NCBI GenBank assembly: GCA_028817895.1
Contig: JAPPOQ010000009.1
Location: 62,001 to 126,000, forward strand
Reading direction: 5' to 3'
Source: Ahrensia sp.
GTDB lineage: Bacteria > Pseudomonadota > Alphaproteobacteria > Rhizobiales > Rhizobiaceae
Length of the DNA: 64,000 nucleotides
Shown here: positions 59,514-64,000 of the stretch, in pieces
Layout of the letters: each line of letters begins with the position of its first letter
Numbering within the stretch: position 1 is the stretch's first letter
The notes under the pieces: model-generated
What the model was told of the DNA's origin: nothing
The model's input: the letters and a program-made list of their open reading frames with translations, nothing else
The model's database searches: none
Position numbers and translations under genes: made by a program

Positions 59514-61169
59514 ATGACCAAGATAATCGACTTTCAAACAAACCCGTCCAAATACCGTCACTGGCGAGTGGAGTATGATGGTCCAGTCGCCAACCTCTTC
59601 ATGGATGTTGATGAAAATGGCGGGCTATTCGAAGGGTATGAGTTGAAGCTCAACTCTTACGATCTTGGGGTCGACATTGAACTCAATGACATCGTTCAGC
59701 GGATGCGTTTTGAACACCCTGAAGTGAAAGTCGTGGTCATGCAGTCCGGCAAGGACAAGGTGTTCTGCGCAGGGGCGAATATCCGAATGCTCGGCGGGGC
59801 AGCCCACAGTCACAAGGTGAACTTCTGCAAGTTCACCAACGAAACCCGCAACGCGTTCGAAGCGGCTGAAGCCGAAAGCGGACAGAACTACATTGCGGCA
59901 GTGAAGGGCGCTTGTGCGGGCGGCGGTTATGAACTCGCGCTCGCATGCAATCACATCATGCTGACCGACGACAGCACATCCGCGGTCGGCTTGCCAGAAG
60001 TGCCTTTGCTGGCGGTGCTTCCAGGAACCGGCGGCCTGACGCGTGTTACGGATAAGCGAAAAGTACGTCGCGATCTCGCTGATATCTTCTGCTCGATCGA
60101 AGAGGGGGTGAAGGGAAAGCGGGCCAAAGATTGGCGATTGGTTGATGAAGTCATCCCAAATTCTAAGTTTGATGAAACGGTCCAGGAGCGCGCCAAAGAA
60201 CTCGCTGCGACTTCATCAAAGGCAGATGGCGCTACAGGCATCGCCTTTGGAAAGCTGAGCCGGAAAATTCAGGACAATGCGGTCACATATGATCTGGTGG
60301 AAGTCGAAATTGATCGAGCTGGTCGCCGTGCAATCATCACTCTGAAAGGGCCGGAAGAAGACGCCCCGGCGGATATGGAAGCGTTCCACGCCCAGGGCGA
60401 TCAAGCTTATTTGCTTAAACTCTGCCGCGAGCTTGAAGATGCTATCCTTCATCTGAGATTAAACGAGATGGAGGCGGGCCTGTGGATTTTCAAAACCGCC
60501 GGCGATCCCGAGAAGTTTCTCGCCCACGAAGCGGTAGTTGCAGAAAGTGAGCACTGGCTGGCCAACGAAGTGCGTCAGTACTGGAAACGCACCCTTAAGC
60601 GCATTGACGTGACATCCCGCTCGCTGTCCGCCTTTGTTGAGAACGGATCCTGTTTTGCAGGTGTCCTCGCCGAGATCCTATTTGCTGTAGACCGGACATA
60701 CATGATGGAAGGAGAATTCGAGGGCGACAACCGTCCGGTAGCCACGATCACTCTCTCGAAGGCCAGCTTCGGTCCCTATCCAATGGGCAACGGTCTGACG
60801 CGACTTGAAACGAGGTTCCTGGGCGAGCCAGAAAAAGTGGACTCAGCCATGAATCATGTTGGCGAGGCACTGGAAGCAGAAGAAGCAAATGACCTCGGGC
60901 TTGTTACCATGATCCTTGATGACATCGATTGGGAAGACGAGGTGCGAATCTTCATGGAAGAGCGCGCGTCTTTCTCACCCGATGCAATGACCGGAATGGA
61001 AGCCAACCTTCGCTTCGCCGGACCCGAAACAATGGAAACCCGAATTTTTGGCCGCCTTACGGCCTGGCAGAACTGGATTTTCAATCGCCCCAATGCGGTC
61101 GGCAAGGACGGTGCATTGCAGCGTTACGGAACCGGCGTGCGTGGTGACTACAACATGGAACGCGTTTGA
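59514..61169 (+). CDS. boxC: Benzoyl-CoA-dihydrodiol lyase (2,3-epoxybenzoyl-CoA dihydrolase)
   Basis: About 551 residues. The length and the crotonase-like N-terminal half (VVMQSGKDKVFCAGANIRMLGG, then VKGACAGGGYELALACNHIML and SAVGLPEVPLLAVLPGTGGLTRVTDKRKVR) are those of BoxC. The second half includes NGSCFAGVLAEILFAVDRTYMMEG and ends RPNAVGKDGALQRYGTGVRGDYNMERV. It opens the ring of 2,3-epoxybenzoyl-CoA with loss of formate to give 3,4-dehydroadipyl-CoA semialdehyde. GGGAGGA precedes the ATG. First of the boxC-boxB-boxA transcript. Confidence 0.95.
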   Translation: MTKIIDFQTNPSKYRHWRVEYDGPVANLFMDVDENGGLFEGYELKLNSYDLGVDIELNDIVQRMRFEHPEVKVVVMQSGKDKVFCAGANIRMLGGAAHSHKVNFCKFTNETRNAFEAAEAESGQNYIAAVKGACAGGGYELALACNHIMLTDDSTSAVGLPEVPLLAVLPGTGGLTRVTDKRKVRRDLADIFCSIEEGVKGKRAKDWRLVDEVIPNSKFDETVQERAKELAATSSKADGATGIAFGKLSRKIQDNAVTYDLVEVEIDRAGRRAIITLKGPEEDAPADMEAFHAQGDQAYLLKLCRELEDAILHLRLNEMEAGLWIFKTAGDPEKFLAHEAVVAESEHWLANEVRQYWKRTLKRIDVTSRSLSAFVENGSCFAGVLAEILFAVDRTYMMEGEFEGDNRPVATITLSKASFGPYPMGNGLTRLETRFLGEPEKVDSAMNHVGEALEAEEANDLGLVTMILDDIDWEDEVRIFMEERASFSPDAMTGMEANLRFAGPETMETRIFGRLTAWQNWIFNRPNAVGKDGALQRYGTGVRGDYNMERV

Positions 61170-61238
61170 TCCACGAAACTCGAAAGACAGCGATCCGAGC
61201 GGCATTCCTCGCTTGGGCAGGATGACTAGGAGAAAGAA

Positions 61239-62690
61239 ATGCTTGATCTCATCAACGTCAATTATGACACCCTGATTCCAAACAATGTCGGACTGAGCGA
61301 GGACCGGAAAGTTCTGAAGGCGCTTGAAAAATGGCACCCGGGCTACATTGATTGGTGGAACCATCTGATCCCGCAGAATTTCCAGGAATCCATGGTCTAC
61401 TTGCGCACGGCCGTGTCGGTCGACCCGAAAGGATGGGCCAAATTCGACTACGTCAAGATGCCGGAATATCGCTGGGGCGTACTGCTGGCTCCTCAAGTGG
61501 ATGGTCGTACTATCCCAATGGGCGAACATAAGGGCGAGCCTGCATGGCAGGAGGTTCCGGGTGAGTACCGCAATATGCTCAAACGCCTGATTGTTATTCA
61601 GGGTGATACCGAACCTGGTTCCGTTGAACAGCAGAAGTTTCTCGGTCTCACTGCACCGTCGCTCTATGACATGCGCAACCTTTTTCAGGTGAACGTTGAA
61701 GAGGGCCGCCACCTCTGGGCGATGGTTTATCTGCTGCAGAAATATTTTGGCAAGGATGGCCGCGAAGAAGCGGATGATTTGCTTCGTCGTTCGTCCGGAT
61801 CTGAAGAGGCTCCGCGCATGCTCGGTGCGTTTAATGAGGAAACGCCAGATTGGCTGTCGTTCTTCATGTTCACGTACTTTACAGATCGCGACGGCAAGAT
61901 GCAGCTTGAATCGTTGGCACAGTCAGGGTTCGACCCATTGAGCCGCACTTGCCGTTTTATGTTGACTGAAGAAGCACACCACATGTTTGTGGGCGAAACG
62001 GGCGTTGGCCGGGTTGTGCAGGCGACTTGTGAGGCCATGAACCGCGCAGGTATCACCGATCCTTTTGACGTCAACCGGGTGCGTGATCAAGGTGTCATTG
62101 ATCTGCCGACAATCCAGAAAAAGCTCAATCTTCACTACTCACTGAGCCTTGACCTCTTCGGGCAGGAAGTATCCACCAATGCGGCCAATGCCTTCAACGC
62201 GGGCATTAAGGGACGTTACATGGAGCAGCGGATCGACGATGATCACGAGTTGAGCAACGACACCTATGTTGTACGTAATGTGGTCGATGGCAAAATTGTT
62301 GCCGAAGAAGTGCCTGCTCTGACTGCGATCAACATGCGTCTGCGCGATGACTACATTCGCGATGCATCCGGCGGCATTGGTCGTTGGAACAAGATCATTG
62401 AGAAGGCTGGAGTCGACTTCAAACTGGTGCTGCCTCACGAAGCGTTCCACCGCCAGATTGGTGTATTTTCGGCGATCAAGGCCAATCCGGATGGTGACAT
62501 CCTTTCGAATGCAGACTGGGAGGCTAACGCCGGCAAGTGGCTTCCCACTAAGGAAGATGGTGAGTACATCCAGTCGCTTATGGTGCCTTGTTACGAACCA
62601 GGTAAATACGCCCGTTGGATCGCACCACCTAAAGTCGGAATCGACAACAAGCCGGGCGATTTCGAGTACGTCAAACTTCATATGGCATGA
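61239..62690 (+). CDS. boxB: Benzoyl-CoA 2,3-epoxidase, oxygenase component
   Basis: About 483 residues of a ferritin-like di-iron oxygenase. Iron-ligand motifs are VEEGRH (residues 153-158) and TEEAHH (243-248). VYLRTAVSVDPKGWAKFDYVKMPEYRWGVLL and the C-terminal EPGKYARWIAPPKVGI are BoxB features. It epoxidises benzoyl-CoA at positions 2,3, using electrons from BoxA. ATG 61239 follows AGGAGAA. Confidence 0.95.
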   Translation: MLDLINVNYDTLIPNNVGLSEDRKVLKALEKWHPGYIDWWNHLIPQNFQESMVYLRTAVSVDPKGWAKFDYVKMPEYRWGVLLAPQVDGRTIPMGEHKGEPAWQEVPGEYRNMLKRLIVIQGDTEPGSVEQQKFLGLTAPSLYDMRNLFQVNVEEGRHLWAMVYLLQKYFGKDGREEADDLLRRSSGSEEAPRMLGAFNEETPDWLSFFMFTYFTDRDGKMQLESLAQSGFDPLSRTCRFMLTEEAHHMFVGETGVGRVVQATCEAMNRAGITDPFDVNRVRDQGVIDLPTIQKKLNLHYSLSLDLFGQEVSTNAANAFNAGIKGRYMEQRIDDDHELSNDTYVVRNVVDGKIVAEEVPALTAINMRLRDDYIRDASGGIGRWNKIIEKAGVDFKLVLPHEAFHRQIGVFSAIKANPDGDILSNADWEANAGKWLPTKEDGEYIQSLMVPCYEPGKYARWIAPPKVGIDNKPGDFEYVKLHMA

Positions 62691-62699
62691 TCTGAAAAT

Positions 62700-62723
62700 G
62701 GGAAGGCCCCCAGCGGCCTTCCC
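62700..62723 (+). terminator. Hairpin between boxB and the small ferredoxin-like gene
   Basis: GGGAAGGCC (62700-62708) and GGCCTTCCC (62715-62723) form a perfect 9-bp stem with a 6-nt loop. No T-run follows, so a partial terminator or mRNA stabiliser that raises boxB over boxA is likely. Confidence 0.6.
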
Positions 62724-62747
62724 GCGCTAATGTTTGGGAGGCAAACG

Positions 62748-62912
62748 ATGATTATTGAGCGCACAGTCATAGTGCCAAATTCACCAATCCCGGTCGCGAA
62801 ACTCCGTAAACGCTGCATGGATTGCGAAAACTGCACAGGGATTTGCTCAGACGTGATCCAGATGGGGCTTTTGCCGGAGATCCTCGACGGCCAAAAGGAG
62901 GTACGGTTGTGA
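62748..62912 (+). CDS. 54-residue protein with a ferredoxin-type cysteine motif
   Basis: A small gene in the boxB-boxA gap. ATG 62748 has GGGAGG 6 bp upstream, and its TGA overlaps the boxA GTG start (GTGA). The cysteines C23, C26, C29 and C33 form C-x2-C-x2-C-x3-C, the spacing of a 4Fe-4S ferredoxin half-site, flanked by a basic stretch before (KLRKR) and a hydrophobic stretch after (VIQMGLLPEIL). I do not recognise a named family. It may bind a cluster or zinc and assist BoxA or BoxB, for example as an electron-transfer adaptor or assembly factor. Translation coupling to boxA supports a real gene. Confidence 0.7.
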   Translation: MIIERTVIVPNSPIPVAKLRKRCMDCENCTGICSDVIQMGLLPEILDGQKEVRL

Positions 62913-64000
62913 GCGAACCCCTCAAGCAACATCTGATCGATCCCGAAATCTGCATACGCTGCTACACTTGCGAAATGACCTGTCCGGTTGGCGCAATTGA
63001 GCATGATGACAACAACGTCGTCGTCAAAGCTGAATCTTGCAACTTCTGCATGGATTGTATCCCGGTCTGCCCGACCGGCTCCATTGATGAATGGCGCGTT
63101 GTTGAAGCGCCCTATTCGCTCGAAGAACAATACAGTTGGATGGAGCTGCCGGAGCAAGGCGAGATCGGTCAGGCTGAGGTTGCGGAAGCCGGCGAGAAAG
63201 ACGGAGAAGATCCGATTGCAGCCTTGCTGGCAGAGGCACATGCAGGGGCGGGCGGCAAGGCCACGGCCCCGGCGACAGCCTCCAAGCCGTCGGTGAACCT
63301 CTACAATCTCGGAAACCCGGTAGAGGCCGTCGTGCAAGGAAACTATCGGCTGACTTCGAAGGGTTCGGACGCAGATGTGCGCCACATCATCCTGGACTTT
63401 CAAGGAAAACCATTTCCTTTCCTCGAAGGGCAGTCGTTAGGCATCATTGCGCCCGGCACCGATGCCGACGGCAAGGCACATCTGCCACGTCTCTACTCGG
63501 TATCCAGCCCACGCGACGGGGAACGCCCCGGATATCACAATGTTTCTTTGACCGTGAAGCGTGAAGAAGGAGGGGTTTGCTCCAACTACGTTTGTGATTT
63601 GGAAAAGGGTGACAAGGTCAATGTGACGGGACCTTTCGGGGCGACCTTCCTGTTGCCATCTGACCCCGATGCACGCCTGTTGATGATCTGCACTGGGACC
63701 GGTTCGGCGCCGATGCGTTCGTTTACAATGGCTCGTCAGCGCACTGTCGGAAAGAAGAACGGCGGCATGGTCATGTTCTTTGGCGCGAGAACACCAGACA
63801 GTCTGCCTTTCTTTGGTCCCCTCAACAAGATCCCTTCTTCGCTTCTGCAGAAACATCTCGTATTCAGCCGGATGCCCGGCCAAGACAAGGAATATGTACA
63901 GGACCGCATGCGTGTCGAAGAAGACATTGTCGCGGAAATGCTAGGGAACCCTAAAACGCATATCTACATTTGCGGCCTGAAAGAGATGGAGGAAGGCGTC
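62909..64000 (+). CDS. boxA: Benzoyl-CoA 2,3-epoxidase, reductase component (partial, runs off the end)
   Basis: The 364 codons visible start at GTG 62909 after AAAAGGAGG. Two 4Fe-4S ferredoxin motifs lie at residues 15-25 (C-x2-C-x2-C-x3-C-P) and 45-55. A flexible alanine- and glutamate-rich linker spans about 90-125. A ferredoxin-NADP-reductase module then follows with RLYSVSSP (FAD), GTGSAPMRSF (NADPH) and a final YICGLKEMEEGV. BoxA passes electrons from NADPH to the BoxB di-iron centre. Typically about 410-420 residues, so some 50 residues are beyond the window. Confidence 0.94.
   Translation, partial: MSEPLKQHLIDPEICIRCYTCEMTCPVGAIEHDDNNVVVKAESCNFCMDCIPVCPTGSIDEWRVVEAPYSLEEQYSWMELPEQGEIGQAEVAEAGEKDGEDPIAALLAEAHAGAGGKATAPATASKPSVNLYNLGNPVEAVVQGNYRLTSKGSDADVRHIILDFQGKPFPFLEGQSLGIIAPGTDADGKAHLPRLYSVSSPRDGERPGYHNVSLTVKREEGGVCSNYVCDLEKGDKVNVTGPFGATFLLPSDPDARLLMICTGTGSAPMRSFTMARQRTVGKKNGGMVMFFGARTPDSLPFFGPLNKIPSSLLQKHLVFSRMPGQDKEYVQDRMRVEEDIVAEMLGNPKTHIYICGLKEMEEGV

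Noticed and set aside
1-64000. CRISPR array, prophage, integrase, rRNA or complete insertion sequence
   Set aside because: No regularly spaced repeats, phage or transposase motifs, or rRNA-like sequence were seen on either strand.

Overview
The window looks like a chromosomal or chromid segment of an aerobic, heterotrophic alphaproteobacterium, most likely a marine Rhodobacterales-type (roseobacter-like) organism. I infer this from the gene families: four TRAP transporters, heterotetrameric sarcosine oxidase, beta-hydroxyaspartate-cycle enzymes, the box benzoate pathway, and GlxA- and MarR-type regulators. No rRNA, tRNA, CRISPR array, phage or intact insertion sequence was seen. Almost everything is catabolism and uptake.

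Layout. (1) 1-1762: end of a TRAP transporter (DctQ tail, DctM). (2) 1785-11701: a nucleobase-like salvage/degradation module. On the minus strand are a C-terminal remnant of an NCS1 permease, PRPP synthetase, a phosphoribosyltransferase and a BtpA-like TIM barrel. Divergent to these is a LysR regulator with a polyamine-type ABC transporter, a deacetylase-fold hydrolase, a yeast-type cytosine deaminase and a DUF1989 protein. Two similar palindromes mark probable LysR operators. (3) 11878-16968: sulfatase/phosphonate-monoester-hydrolase-like enzyme, cupin and a complete TRAP system. (4) 17254-27777: a one-carbon/glycine island, soxBDAG-glyA-sdaA, with a divergent GlxA-type regulator and a creatinase. 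sdaA carries an internal deletion that shifts it out of its native C-terminal frame. (5) 28394-33944: a cytochrome P450/SDR pair, then LysR, a broken reductase-DoxX chimera, a YgiD-type dioxygenase and a glutathionyl-hydroquinone reductase. (6) 34019-38766: M20 amidohydrolase plus TRAP operon and a divergent MarR. (7) 38774-43499: a glycine riboswitch in front of a DadA-like FAD dehydrogenase and bhcB-bhcC-bhcD. (8) 43548-64000: a large aromatic island with thiolase, PaaG-like isomerase, BoxD-like aldehyde dehydrogenase, MarR, TRAP, a Cou-type hydroxycinnamate beta-oxidation set, benzoate-CoA ligase and boxC, boxB, boxA (boxA runs off the end).

How it fits together. Creatinase makes sarcosine, sarcosine oxidase makes glycine plus methylene-THF, and GlyA makes serine. 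The serine-to-pyruvate step (SdaA) appears damaged. About 14 kb away, a glycine-sensing RNA controls an operon that could turn two glycines into aspartate: FAD-linked deamination to glyoxylate, then BhcC aldolase, BhcB dehydratase and BhcD reductase. No bhcA aminotransferase is present in the window. I regard this riboswitch-controlled glycine-to-aspartate route as the most interesting system here. In the aromatic island, a 12-bp motif (about AAGTATRCTTAT) recurs in front of every transcription unit and ties transport, phenylpropenoid side-chain shortening and benzoyl-CoA epoxidation into one probable regulon.
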